DNA from: Coptodactyla brooksi
Taxonomy: Eukaryota > Arthropoda > Insecta > Coleoptera > Scarabaeidae
NCBI GenBank assembly: GCA_033557675.1
Contig: JAWQRM010000222.1
Span: 1-26,229 of the forward strand
Direction: 5' to 3'
DNA length: 26,229 nucleotides
Part shown: piece after piece, positions 1 through 10,332 of the stretch
How positions within the stretch are numbered: position 1 is the stretch's first letter
Layout: every line of letters begins with the position of its first letter
The notes under the pieces: generated by a model
Told to the model about the DNA's origin: nothing
The model's input: the letters and a program-made list of their open reading frames with translations, nothing else
Databases searched by the model: none
Program-made: the position numbers and the translations under genes

Positions 1-540
1 GTGTCAAGTTGTTTCTTTTATTTTGCGATAAATAGCTTCGGTACGCGTTACTTAAATTCAATTTACTGAACTTTATCTCCCCATTAATCTTCGTAAACAA
101 GTAAACTATTTTTGATAATGGAAATTTATCCATTAAAATATGCAAATTTATAGTCTTATAATCCCCACAAACACTAATTGGATTATCGAGTTTTAGTTGT
201 ACGTAAAATTGCGGTTGCCCAATCGTTAATGTCAAGGGAATCAACATTTGCAAACGAATTAAAATCTGCTTAACTCGCCATTAACTTTACTAATCATTGC
301 ATGTTCATGTACCTGTTTTATGAATAAGAGTCTAAATTGAGATGTCATCATCTCATCTCTATCATCTCTAGGCTCGATAAATCCAGTGTGCACAGGTGAA
401 ACGGTTCGTTTCGAGCCTTCCTTTTTTTGGGATGTTTGGTCCTTTTCCTTTTTTTTTCTGCTCTTCTTTTGGTTGTAATAGTATGCCTGAGTAACTTATT
501 TTTTTGCCGCTCGTGCTTGTCAACATGGTGTACGCGTCGT
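1..540. other. AT-rich stretch, no gene recognised
   Basis: I see no recognisable protein motif, RNA gene or terminal repeat here. A 69-codon minus-strand frame (368-577) overlaps the right edge; it is lysine-rich through homopurine runs and matches no family I know, so I do not call it a gene. Confidence 0.5.
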
Positions 541-892
541 GGTTCACTTCCTTGAGTTTGCCGCTTGTAGTCTCCATTGTGGTGAACTTGTTGTATTCTA
601 TATCTTCGTCAGTTTTCTAGTGTTCCATATCCACCTTGCATGAGCAGGAAATGAAAGAAATCGTCAAGATTGCTGACTCATTTGTAGATCGTTTCTAGCT
701 TTGACGATTTTTCGTTTGTAGCCTCTTTTCTTGCCGACATCTAGTGTTCGTTTTCCGAATTCGACTTTTAGCTTCGCTGTGTAGGTTCTTGCTTCGATAC
801 TTGCTTCGCGTGCGGCTGATGAGCGTGACGATCGCTCTATTGTCTCAGTTCAAACGACTTTCTTACATTTGAGGAAATTGTTACTTCAAGTG

Positions 893-1620
893 TGTGCATA
901 GGTTGGTGTTAGTACTTCCTCTTTTCAAGCTATACAAGCAGGTTTTCCTTTTGGGAAGCTCTCGTTTCTATGTGAGACGTGGTACAGTGCTTTTGGCTCC
1001 TGCTGTCGTCGTATTCCAGATGGAGGAATACGAGAAGGCCGTGGTAGGTTGGTATTTTGTCGAAAATCTTGGAAGACGTTTTGAATCGCGGATTATCTAC
1101 TTCATTCTTTCGAGCTCTATCTGCATCGTCGATTGCTTGGGGCCGTTTAACTTTTGAAGGTATATGGAAGGGAAATTATTTTTCTTTCTAAGGGAATCCT
1201 GGTGTATTTTTCTCTTAAATGTCGTATTTTATAGCCGGGTTTTTTTCTCGCCCCATCAAGCAACGTCACACGTAGATGAGCGGCCGTCATCGTCGTATCG
1301 AACGAGTTTTCCACTGCCGGGGACAGAATTTCTATCCTCGTGCTGGATATGAGCGTTGAATTCACGAACGTCAGCGTGTGAGCACACTAGAACGTCAGCT
1401 ACGTTGCTGTCCGTGGAGTTCGAGGGAACCCGGAACGTTATCCACGGAAGAAGGTGTTAATCGTCGAATGTTTTGTACAAATTTTGATTGTAATCATTTA
1501 TTTCTACCACTTACCTGTTTACTGCTATCGCAGTTAACTTCATGTTTGCTTTTCGCACATATTTTGATTATTGACCTGAATGAACTTCACCTTACTTACT
1601 TATTTGTACAATTTTTACGT
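893..1620 (+). repeat. Diverged copy of the 867-bp GC-richer repeat unit
   Basis: Ordered blocks of this stretch align by eye with the tandem units at 11822-13555: a GTTGG start followed by an AAGCAGGTTTTC-like block, a GGAGGA block, a TTGGAAG / TTGGGAAGG block, and an AAGGGAAT...GTGTATTTTTCTC block followed by an AAATGTCG / AAGTGTCG motif. The TATA position of unit 2 reads TATACAA here. Overall identity is clearly lower than between the tandem units, so this is an older or different subfamily copy. An 87-codon plus frame (894-1157) lies inside it without recognisable motifs. The unit could be a retrotransposon LTR or 5' promoter monomer, or duplicated host promoter DNA; I cannot decide. Confidence 0.5.
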
Positions 1621-2002
1621 TCAATTTTGTTTTGCCGTTGCTGTAATAGATAAAAAGTTGATTACACTGATTCGTTGAATCAGATTTCTCACTTACTCGT
1701 TATTATGAGAATTATTGAGGTGGTTTGCATTCGAAACAACTTATACAACTTATAGTTTTCTACATTTATGTTTATTGGCGTCTAATTTTTGTTTGACGTT
1801 ACCTCAAAGGGATTAATTTTCGAACGTATCCTACTATGCTCGAGATAGAGCCAACATCTGTTGCCGTAACGATGAAACTTATATCGACGAGTGAGTTTAA
1901 AGGAAGATTTATTAATTTTGTTTACTATTGTTCTTGATTATTGCAAACATTTTGTTGACTTTGCTTTGTAACATAGGTTGTCTTTGTTGAGAACGTGGCG
2001 CT

Positions 2003-2082
2003 CACCCTTCACCCCTTAATCTAGGACCTTCCCCACTGTGCGGCGCCGGAGCCCAGATTTACCCTGTGTAATTCAGAGTTTG
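2003..2082 (+). repeat. GC-rich conserved segment, copy A
   Basis: About 80 bp (CACCCTTCACCCC ... CCACTGTGCGGCGCCGGAGCCC ... TGTGTAATTCAGAG, quoted in pieces) recurs at 14012-14093 in the same orientation and at a similar position downstream of the repeat unit. That shared order shows that the ~0.9-2.1 kb and ~11.8-14.1 kb regions are two copies of one longer repeat. Function unknown. Confidence 0.6.
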
Positions 2083-2089
2083 TATAAAA

Positions 2090-2700
2090 CAATCCTTAGT
2101 CACTGAACACATTTTGGTTTTTTTTGTTGTTTTTGTTGCTCCGTTGATGAAACGTACTATTCTAAAAGTCAGTTAGTATCGTATTCTGAGAAAACACATT
2201 AATCGAGATAACGACCTTAATTTGGCTGTATGGTGAGTTGATTAGGAATGGGTCGTATTTCAACCGGAATTATCTTAATAGTTCCGCGAGTACCGTCAAC
2301 AAGCGGCAACGGTTACATTAACACGGCAACCGGAACGCGCTTGGCAAAGAAGCCTCTTAAAGACACACACGTACATGCGACACTCGAAGCGCCATCCCTG
2401 CCATACTAAGCACCGCGCGTTTAATATTCCATGCCCCTTGACTCCTTAATCAGCACGTCTCCGGCTCGATCAAAGGAGCCGACGTCGCCCAACGCCCTAA
2501 TAACACCCCAAGGACGGAATAGAGTAAACAGACTCGGATATGATACGTTACAGCTTTGGGTCTAGGCGAGACGGGCGTCTACTCGTGCCTAATTAGTGTT
2601 TTAAGCAATAAGCGAGTCATGTCTCGAGAACTGGAAGCGATTTTAACGGAAGTTTAAACTGCTTCATTCTAAAAGCTGACGCTGGGCGTCGCTGAAGTTC
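2090..2700. other. No gene recognised
   Basis: Mixed-composition DNA, with a GC-richer patch around 2390-2600. No coding relic or terminal repeat found. A small inverted repeat (CGGCTC / GAGCCG) lies near 2461-2490. Confidence 0.45.
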
Positions 2701-2702
2701 AA

Positions 2703-2756
2703 GCCATTAGTACAAATCAAGTGTATATTGCCATTAATACATATCAAGTGGATACT
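2703..2756 (+). repeat. 27-bp tandem direct repeat, two copies
   Basis: The unit beginning GCCATTAGTACAAATCAAGTG at 2703-2729 is repeated at 2730-2756 with a few substitutions (GCCATTAATACATATCAAGTG). It lies about 50 bp outside the left end of the piggyBac-like element. Confidence 0.7.
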
Positions 2757-2803
2757 CCTTGTTTTTAAAGCCTTTTCGTGTTATACTATTAATGCAATTT
2801 CCC

Positions 2804-2850
2804 TTAATACTCCGTTAGTCGCATGGTCTACGATCGTCGACCGCTCCCTT
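2804..2850 (+). repeat. piggyBac left terminal inverted repeat
   Basis: After TTAA the left end reads TACTCCGTTAGTCGCATGG and then directly TCTACGATCGTCGACC. Compared with the right end it lacks a block of about 24 bp between two AGTCGC(A/G)TGG motifs. A deletion by recombination between those two short direct repeats would explain this. Confidence 0.85.
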
Positions 2851-3214
2851 TTGACTACTCACCAATTAAAAATGATTTTGTTCATACGCCTGTTGGGCCT
2901 AATAGCTGTTAGTTATACTTGAGGCCACTTCCTCAGTACGCTTACTGCCGCTAAGAAGTAATTTGATTTACGTTATCTGTGTTCAAACAAGACTTGTCTA
3001 CAACGGTATACCACGCGACTGAATATGTAACAGTTTTTAGTTCTTGTGTTGGTTGATATCATTGTTTCGTAGTAATGTAATGGTGATGAATATTGTTCCT
3101 GTTTTGACAACAATCAGTTCTTGTTTGTTCATGATGCGTTTCGACTTTCATCATTATCAACTGACTATATGGTGTGAATTGTGTTGGGTTTCTCTGTGTT
3201 TCTAGCTAGTCTTA

Positions 3215-3398
3215 TCATTGTACCCTCGATGGTACAGGGTTCGTGCCGCCATCTATTGAGGTATTCGGCGTAGTGTCATATCTTGTCATATCGGCCAGAC
3301 AGGTCAGAAATTCCAAGATCGATGTGACAGGATACGGTACTATACCGAATAACTCACTAAATGCCGGCACGAACCCTGTACCATCGAGGGTGCAATGA
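3215..3398. mobile_element. 184-bp foldback MITE inside the piggyBac-like element
   Basis: Almost the whole 184 bp folds on itself. The left arm starts TCATTGTACCCTCGATGG at 3215 and the right arm ends with its inverted copy at 3398 (CCATCGAGGGTGCAATGA). Pairing continues inward through GTGCCG, a TATTCGG block and a TGTCATATCG / TGTCACATCG block to the middle near 3306. The outer 19 bp (ACCCT...AGGGT) is itself partly palindromic. There is no coding capacity. I could not identify an unambiguous target-site duplication, so its superfamily is open; it may be an independent insertion or an internal hairpin of the host element. Confidence 0.75.
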
Positions 3399-3725
3399 CA
3401 ATGCTGGCGATTTAAGGAAAAGCCAATAAATCTTACACCAGAGGAGCCCTAGAAATATACAAACAGAAGAAGCAATGATGTCATCAACGTACAAACCTCC
3501 CAGGATACGATTTTCCCCACTACTAAACTTCCAGACGCATATATAAGGCGTCCACTATTCACACCACATAGTTTTTAGTTCACTCAACATTCTAAGTTTC
3601 TATTTGTGGCACAGTGGAGGTAAGTAATATTTTGGATGTCTCTTTTGATTCAGAAAGTTTAGTTATTATATGCAACATATAAATTGTATTTGAAGCATTT
3701 GTTCTTATTGCCCATTTCAGATAAG

Positions 3726-5277
3726 AATATGTCTGCCCCCAATCCCAAAAAATCTGGACAATCGCGAAAGCAATAGCAATCACGAAATAGCTTCCGAACA
3801 AGAGCTTTCATTAGAAGAAGAAAATATGTCAGACCTGGATGCATCATTAGTGAAAGAGCATAACCGTAGATTGTAGTACCTTGGTAAAGACAAAGCAACT
3901 TAGTGAAGAAAAGCAACTAACAACTTAAAAATACGTGGTCGTTCTCATAATATTATAAAGCTGTTCCCCGGACCGAAAGGTCATTCGCGAAATGCAAGTT
4001 CAGCAATTAATTGTATGAATCTGTTTCTAAGTAACAACATTATTGCAATAATCACTGCTTCAACAAACACATACATTGAAAAAAGTAAAATTAAATTTGA
4101 AAGGGATAGAGATGCAAGATTGACGTTTGAGAGAGAAATTCGTGCATTTATTGGAATTCTCTTCTTGATTGGGACATTTAGAAATTCTAGAAAGCATATA
4201 CACAAAATTTGGCACCATTTCAAGGGAAGTGGCATTGAATTATGCTACCTTGCCATGACTGAAAGACGGATTTGACGATGTAAGAACAAGAGATGAACGA
4301 AGAGAATTAGGGAGATCTTCGAAACATTTGTGGAAAATTTTCAAAATAATTTTATGGCCAGTGAATTTTTGACAGTTGATGAACAATTACTATCGTTGAA
4401 GGGTCGCTGTATTCAACCTGTACGACCGTATAAGCTTAGTAATTCTGCCGAGAATATTGTTCTTCGATTAGTGCATTCTGTAGAAGGAACAAAACGCAAT
4501 ATAACCGGAAACAATTGGTTTACGAATTTACCACTAGTAAAAAAAATTATTAGAATAGAAGACACTAACATACCTTGTTACCATGAAGAAAAATAAGCGC
4601 GTAATACATCCAGAATTCTTACCTAACAAAAATAGAGAAGAACGAACTTCACTATTTGGTTTCCAAGAAAATTGTACCATGATTTTCTATTGCCCTACGA
4701 AAAATAAGACGGTTATGTTAATTTCTACTGTGCATAATGACAATTCTATTAACCAGAAACTGGTGACGAAAGAAAACCAGAATTCACAACCTGCTATAAC
4801 CATAAGAAAGTAGGTGTTGATTTAGTTGATCAAATGTGTGAAAAATATAGTGTAGCTTGAAACACCAATCGATGGCCCATGGTAATATTTTACGATCTTT
4901 GAAATATATCTGCCATAAACGCCTGCGTCGTATATAAAGCTAATCGCATTGGAGAAAAAATTGTTAGGAGTGATTTTATTGAGAATTTTGCATGGGAGCT
5001 AATAAAACCTCAAATCGAATTTAGATCAACAATGTCTTGCTTACAAGAGAACTTAGGCGTCGAGCGTGGATACTGCTTGGAGTTTAAGAGGTCTTACCCC
5101 CACTCCGAAATATGCCAGCGAATTACGTCGGACGATGTTATATTTGGCCACGAGCCAGCAACAAATCAACAAGATGATCGTGCAAAAAATGTAACAGATA
5201 TGCATGTAAGAACCATCTCAAATATATGTGCACTGAATGTTGATCAGAATAAAAATGTTCCTTTTTATATCTTTTGA
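3726..5277 (+). pseudogene. piggyBac-type transposase relic
   Basis: The relic spans nearly the whole family protein. It starts with an acidic N-terminus (SLEEENMSDLD at about 3805-3840) and a pre-catalytic block with KLFPGPKGHSRN (3957-3992). Next come NTYIEKSKIKFERDRD and EIRAFIGILFLIG (4067-4173), FDDVRTRDERR in another frame (4273-4305) and TVDEQLLSLKGRC (4371-4409) with the first catalytic Asp. GNNWFTNLPLV (4507-4540) follows, where the family normally has DN.F, so the second catalytic Asp is Asn. Then come STVHND, YNHKKVGVDLVDQM with the third Asp (4795-4838), and NRWPM. The end of the cysteine-rich C-terminal domain survives out of frame (C-K-N-H ... C-T-E-C, ~5197-5245). At least three frame changes and a stop at 4858 make it a pseudogene. 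Confidence 0.9.
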
Positions 5278-5517
5278 TTTTGTTTGTTCTTTGTCCCATT
5301 ATTTTATTTATTAGCTATCCTTACTATTGAGTCTTCTACTAGTTAAAAATGAACATAGATCTGTTTCTTGCCAAAATGCACTTTATTCTTATAGCAATTT
5401 TAAATTATTTGGTCTTTAAAATTCATTCTATTCTAAAGTACTAACACAAACAAACCTATTTCCAAGACTTTGTTTTTCAATGTTTAAAATATTAACCAAC
5501 CTACTAAAAAAATCTTT

Positions 5518-5583
5518 GGTCTACGATCGTAGACCACGCGACTAAACTCGGTAGTGAAAACCATGCGACTAACGTAGGGTTAA
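5518..5583 (-). repeat. piggyBac right terminal inverted repeat
   Basis: Read inward on the minus strand: TTAA, CCCTACGTTAGTCGCATGG, a short spacer, AGTCGCGTGG, then TCTACGATCGTAGA, a perfect 14-bp palindrome. The repeated AGTCGC(A/G)TGG motif and the palindrome are candidate transposase-binding sites. The outermost CCC is the usual piggyBac-type start after TTAA; at the left end it has decayed to TAC. Confidence 0.88.
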
Positions 5584-6640
5584 TTTAACGTGTTATTTCT
5601 AATATAAATTTGAAGAGTTTGATTGATAATATTCATTGTGGTCTGAAGCAGTACATAAGTGCTATAAATTCACAAGTTTGGACCACTTATGATCGGCAGT
5701 AGTACACATGAATTTTCCATGTTTATTTCTTCTACGTCTACTTGTTGAATGTACTGTCGTGCTTGGTGGGTCGTAGTAGATTTATTGGCTGTTAAAAACT
5801 TAACCCGCGCGGTTTCCGAACTAGTTTAGTCCGGTATTAGGTTTAATCTAGGAGGCCCCTTTCGTCTCTTTCGCTCAATCTAGCGGATGCTACTATCGAA
5901 CCTCCTGCTATTTTGTCAGCCCTCGTAACTTTCACGCTAACAAAAAGTTTGTTAACGCGAAAATTGTAGCTAATTGATAAGTAAAGCTGGGATTAAGACT
6001 ACCAATAAAATGAGTCATATAATGAGTGTCACTTAAAATCGTATAGCAGCCATCCGCTATAATAAAAATTTTGTTAATTTGTCTTATGAAACTAAGCTTA
6101 GGCTAGCTCATTTCACAAATTTAAATCAATCACACATTTCAATCACTTAACAACTGCTTGATCAACTAATTGTCTTCATCGCTTTTGGTTATGCCGACAT
6201 GGTGGACAAAATATGCGTCCAGCAAATAAACTTTTCGATTTTGGTGCAGTGGTGGCATTGTTTAACATTGTTGCTAAGCCAAAGGCTCCAAAATCTACAA
6301 CTCTTACTGTATATATTTTTAGATGTTGGATGCATAGAATGTTATAGTTAAACATTTTACATTAAAAGTAATGAATCTAACAAGTATCAATTTGCTGTTT
6401 TCTCGTAGATTTATAAATAAAATTTTATATTTTTACATTTTTTACATTTACACTTCTCTGCCAAGTTTTCCGTTCCCATCTCGAAAAATGAGGACAATTC
6501 TGAATGGACATACAGAATGAGAAAATCATGGTCGTCTCATAGCAGAATCACACATGACTCGATCTATCGAGCGAGTGCTTAGTAACATTTCTGATATCTT
6601 GGGAGGACGTACAGGCTAGTGCTGCTTGACATCGATCTTC
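5584..6640. other. No gene recognised
   Basis: Non-coding DNA between the piggyBac-like element and the mariner relic. An imperfect hairpin (TTTCACGCTAAC / GTTAACGCGAAA, 2 mismatches) lies at about 5931-5966. I found no transposase motif or terminal repeat. The sequence around 5810-5935 is GC-richer and gene-like in composition, but without a readable frame. Confidence 0.45.
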
Positions 6641-7690
6641 GTACACTTAGTTTTTAACTATCATCAATAAATGTTTATCTCTTTTCGATCGCTTAAATTC
6701 GACGAACAAACATAAACTTCATTCTTACTAAAATGAAAGGTCACTCTAAAATAAAATAATTCTAATAATGTTTAAAAATAAAAGTAAATGAAAGATTCAA
6801 AGGTGCCTCCTAATTTCACCAAACAATACCCCAACCTGTCGCAGAAATTTCTCTTCACTCTGGAGCATTTCCGGCGTGCTAGTTTGATGAGCTTGAATAA
6901 TTTTTATTTTAAGCTCAATTCAAATTATTGGCTTGTGGACGAAGTTGGTAAATAACTTCTTTAGTGTACCCTCACAAAAAGAAATCATTTGGTGATAAAT
7001 ATCACCAATCATGCTCAAACCAAACCTCGTCTAAGTCGAGTGGGGGATTTCGGACAACAGGAATCACTTGTTTCTGCAATAGTTCTAAATATTTGTTGGC
7101 ATTTACGTTTCCACCAATGAAAAAAGGTCCAATGATGAAATCATCTAAAATACCAATCCAAATATTTAGCTTTTGTGCATACTGTGGATACACGTTTGAT
7201 TTATCCATCATAGTTTCACAAAATTCCGTTCGTCTGAAGTTGTCATCAGGAAAAATCTCTTGGGTAGTTTTTACTTTAAAGCAGCGGAATTTATTGCGCT
7301 TCAAAATGTTTCTGACTGGTTAAAGACTCACACCAACTGCTGGAGACAGGTTCAATGACTGCGACAAATGCACAGATATGTTTCCTTAGCCTCTCTTTCA
7401 GGCTTCAATTGAGGTTGTCGGGGGTCGCGAATTTTCAAGTGGCATTGGCGACCACTGTTGCACTACCTATCTTGTCGAACAATATTTGTCGCTCAAATAT
7501 CGTTTCATAATTTCAACCCTATCGGCGGTTGTAAAGACGGATATTCTAAAGCTGTTGTGTGTTCATTAAAGCTCTCAGGGAATCTGTGTGCCTAGATTCA
7601 TACTACGATTCTCTCGCTAATTGTCGTGCGATCTTCGGGATCGCCCGAATCGCCTTGACCAATTGTGGACGAGAATGCAATATCCCTATG
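6641..7690 (-). pseudogene. Mariner-family transposase relic, copy 1
   Basis: Minus-strand relic of the mariner group found in many insects. In order on the minus strand: an IARQL block (~7635), ILKRNKFR (~7304), FRRTEFCETM (~7230), LNIWIGILDDFIIGPFFIGG (7121-7180), NANKYLELLQKQVIPVV, DLDEVWFEHDW (the second catalytic Asp, ~7005), then SPNDFFL-stop-GYTKEVIY (~6950-7000) and a C-terminus ending FGEIRRHL with a stop at 6797-6799. The block that should carry the first catalytic Asp (between FCETM and the LNIWIGI block) is missing, and the GAPPH region is deleted. A 3' untranslated tail to 6641 matches copy 2 at 21090-21370 closely. Confidence 0.85.
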
Positions 7691-7699
7691 AGACGATGT

Positions 7700-8202
7700 G
7701 TAATACACAGTATGTATTCTTCGATTGCATTTTGAATAGCTGTTAGATTAATGATTTTTTCCACCGAAAATGAAAGAAGAAATACGAAGAAAATGTCCTA
7801 TTGACCTAGAAGGTGGTATCGGATGGTGCAGCATCAGGAAAACATGGTGAATCAAGCAGTACTTCCCAACCTCCAAACACTTACATTAAAAAGTGATAAA
7901 ATCAAATTTGTTTCTTCGGTGAGGTGAGAAGGCTCTGTGATGTCATGCATTATCTATATCCCGCAGAATAACACCATTTCGTCAAATCTTCTCGTTGTCG
8001 AGAAGATTTAAATCACCATTTTATTTTTTAATTATTGCCGGCATGTTTTGATATTTAAAGCAGGACAAACAACATTAATGGCATCTGCGGCATCAGTGGC
8101 ATTGTTATGTTTTCGAAACTCGAACACCTTCAAGTATTTAAGCGCAATAAATAACAGTACATGTCACTATAATATTGGAAATATTAAATTAAATTAAGTT
8201 AG
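7700..8202. other. No gene recognised; contains a perfect hairpin
   Basis: AT-rich DNA between the mariner relic and the left copy of the large inverted repeat. No coding relic seen. The one structured item is the 11-bp stem at 7984-8009. Confidence 0.45.
7984..8009. repeat. Perfect 11-bp hairpin
   Basis: AAATCTTCTCG (7984-7994) pairs exactly with CGAGAAGATTT (7999-8009) around a TTGT loop. No downstream CTRR end, so it does not support a Helitron terminus. Confidence 0.7.
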
Positions 8203-9113
8203 TGTCAACAGGTGGCAATATTATTGAAATTTAAAGGAAAGGACTATATGAAAATTTGATATATTATTAAATAAAATTCTGCTGTAGTCTTACAATTGTT
8301 AATAAAAGATGCTGCTTCAGGATGCATCCTGTAATGGCATCATCTCGAATGCCCTTACTTATAGATCATTGAAATGAAATTTAATATTTGTTATATAAGT
8401 ATCAGTATGCATGAATATTTGGAATTTTGTTACATATTTGGAATATTTATGGCCTAATTTATTTCGATATTACGAATGTCCTCAAGGACATTCATGACAA
8501 AATCCTCTTGTATAATAACAAAATCGTTAGAATTTGCATTTTCATCCGGACAAACTAATACATCTCTAAGTCCTTTAATATGTGGTTCACAAACTACTAA
8601 TTCCGTCAGTAATAAATAGACTAGTAATGAATAAATTTCGATAACAGTTTATCCAGTCCAAACCGAAATCCAAATTGACTGGATCAAAGTGAATAAATGT
8701 ACCATGCTAAGTTCTGTGTTTACTCTTTGAACTTGATGTGTGTCACTATCAAATGAATCTGTTATAAACGAATGTGTGTTCAGATCAAATGCGATACCTA
8801 AAAGAGTAAACATCGAAATTTCAGTGGCATGAACTAATTAATACGGTCCATTTGTTCACATGTAGATGTGAAAAAATACGGAAATCGAATCCACATATTG
8901 GCTTGTGAGTTTGAATGGCACGTAATGAACTGTATACGTATCAACTGTGTTTGGAAACGTGATAATTCGTTTTTGGGCTAACCGATCCTTGCAACTACAT
9001 CGCAACATTTCTGGTCGAAATTTACATCTCTGGTTAATGTTTGCTCGCTATTCATATAAAAAAAGCTATTTCAATATGTTCCTTGATTAAAATGGACATC
9101 AATAAAGGCATTG
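8203..9113 (-). repeat. Large dispersed repeat, left copy (L)
   Basis: The reverse complement of this interval matches 15030-15209 and then 17072-17736 along its length, at roughly 80-85 % by eye, including TTAATCAAGGAAC, AAGGATCGGTTAGCCC, CACATTCGTTTATAACAGA and AGGATGCATCCTGAAGCAG. It preserves the state before the foldback insertion that splits the right copy. On the minus strand, about 8490-8620 reads as a frame with VVCEPHIKGLRD and NSNDFVIIQED, similar residue for residue to the right copy. The shared frame suggests an old coding segment of unknown family. Confidence 0.85.
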
Positions 9114-9566
9114 ATAATAACAGTTGATAATTGGCAAGGAAAAATAAATGGTCAACTTAGGCCATTTACTATTTACCAGTTTATTTTCATTTCTAAATAA
9201 CATTTTTCTGAAAGTCTTATGTCAAATTGGTATTTCAAGAATGCTTTTAAGTGAAGATATTCCTCGTTTATTTATAGTCTACTTTAACATAGATTTTGTT
9301 CATTTTGAACTTCTTATAAGAAAATATACCTTATTAAAATGGAAACTGCTAGAAAGGAAGTATGCCAAGTATTGATCGAAGTCGAGACATATGTGGTCAG
9401 TATATATGACGAAGACAATATATGAACTCTTCGTGAGGATTTAGCTAATCGTACTAGATAGATCATCTATATTATTCATAGGAATAATAAATCACACACT
9501 CACACATATATATGTATGTATATATATATAATGAAAATACAATAAAAAATATATGAAAAATTGAAA
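9114..9566. other. AT-rich stretch with a TA/CA simple repeat
   Basis: No gene recognised. A 75-codon plus frame (9148-9375) is hydrophobic and A/T-driven, with no motif. A mixed CA/TA microsatellite occupies about 9494-9531. Confidence 0.5.
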
Positions 9567-9708
9567 TACAATGGAATGAAATACATCGAACTAGCAGGAA
9601 GAAAGTTCAGCAATAGACACAAACAGCACATAACATCCTATATAAAAAACAAGCAAGAATCTAATCTACACAGAGAACCACAACAATTTCTATATGCCTG
9701 GAAATAGC
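9567..9708 (+). pseudogene. GIY-YIG-like endonuclease fragment
   Basis: The plus frame from 9567 reads YNGMKYIELAGRKFSNRHKQH and continues to a stop at 9706-9708. KYI-x-L-AGRKF-x-x-R-xxxH resembles the pattern YIGqTgR-x-f-x-x-R-x-x-EH of GIY-YIG domains attached to Penelope-like reverse transcriptases and related retroelement proteins. The usual Gly and Thr are replaced (E and A), and no reverse transcriptase sequence precedes it. At about 46 codons this is a short match; chance resemblance is possible. Confidence 0.4.
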
Positions 9709-9868
9709 GTAAAATTCAATATTCCCGAAAACTTCAAATATAAAATATTCAAAGAAACCCTAAAAAATCACTTGGTGTGCAAAAATGCACTTTCCAAATT
9801 ATAATAAAACTCTGCATTTCATGAACACCCACCATCAGCCTTTCAAGAGTAAACAATATTGTACTACA

Positions 9869-10223
9869 CTGTGCAAGTTAATGGGGACAAGCTATTGCTG
9901 ATATGATGAATTCAACCAAGTACTTGATCGGCTTGGAAATTCATCAGACAGATCTCATAGAGAACTTCCGAAATATTTTGAAGAATCGTTTAGGTAAGAT
10001 GGACTGTATGACAAAAGGAGGATCCAAGATTGTGGAGTCAAGAATATATGCACTAATCTAGTGGAGTGAATGGGTACACGCCTTCAGGAGATCATTCTGC
10101 TAATGAGGGACATAATTCGTACTAATACACGTATTTATCATTGTACATAAAGGCATAGTATGAATAAAAGTATAGTTCTTTGAAAAAGAGTGATTTTTAC
10201 TTTGTCCCCATTTATCTGCACAG
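9869..10223 (+). mobile_element. 355-bp Tc1/mariner-like deletion derivative with TIRs
   Basis: Left end CTGTGCAAGTTAATGGGGAC at 9869 and the inverted right end CTGTGCAGATAAATGGGGAC (ending at 10223) form terminal repeats of about 22 bp. TA follows on the right (10224-10225) and CA, a decayed TA, precedes on the left; both fit the TA target site of the Tc1/mariner superfamily. Inside is only the 3' end of a transposase, so the copy looks like an internally deleted element of MITE size. Confidence 0.75.
9945..10020 (+). pseudogene. Tc1-like transposase C-terminal fragment
   Basis: The frame reads QTDLIENFRNILKNRLGKMD, which matches the Tc1-type block SPDLNPIENLW..LK.RL just after the third catalytic acid position. 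It lies between the TIRs of the 355-bp element in the matching orientation. Everything upstream of this block is lost. Confidence 0.55.
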
Positions 10224-10332
10224 TAAAGTATATAACATAATATTATGTAATATTGCGCTACATATTCACACACACTAAACATAACTATAATTTAATATTA
10301 TAATAAGATAATAATAAAAGCAGTTTGCTGAC

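Larger units (their letters stand above)
2804..5583 (+). mobile_element. piggyBac-like DNA transposon, complete but dead
   Basis: The element is bounded by TTAA at 2804-2807 and at 5580-5583, the target-site duplication diagnostic of the piggyBac superfamily. Terminal inverted repeats follow: CGTTAGTCGCATGG at the left, the same sequence inverted at the right, and a palindromic block TCTACGATCGT further in on both sides. The interior encodes a decayed piggyBac transposase on the plus strand, in the expected orientation and at a length (2.78 kb) normal for an autonomous element. A separate hairpin MITE sits in its 5' non-coding part. The transposase has several stops and frame changes, so this copy cannot move by itself. 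Confidence 0.92.

Noticed and set aside
5870..5930. tRNA-like T-arm (TATCGAACCTCC)
   Set aside because: No acceptor stem, no A/B box pair with proper spacing, and no cloverleaf could be drawn.
6964..7323. 119-codon plus-strand frame
   Set aside because: It is the antisense shadow of the mariner transposase relic on the minus strand.
7984..8009. Helitron 3' terminus
   Set aside because: The hairpin is perfect but no CTRR end follows within the expected distance and no Helitron-type 5' TC end was seen.
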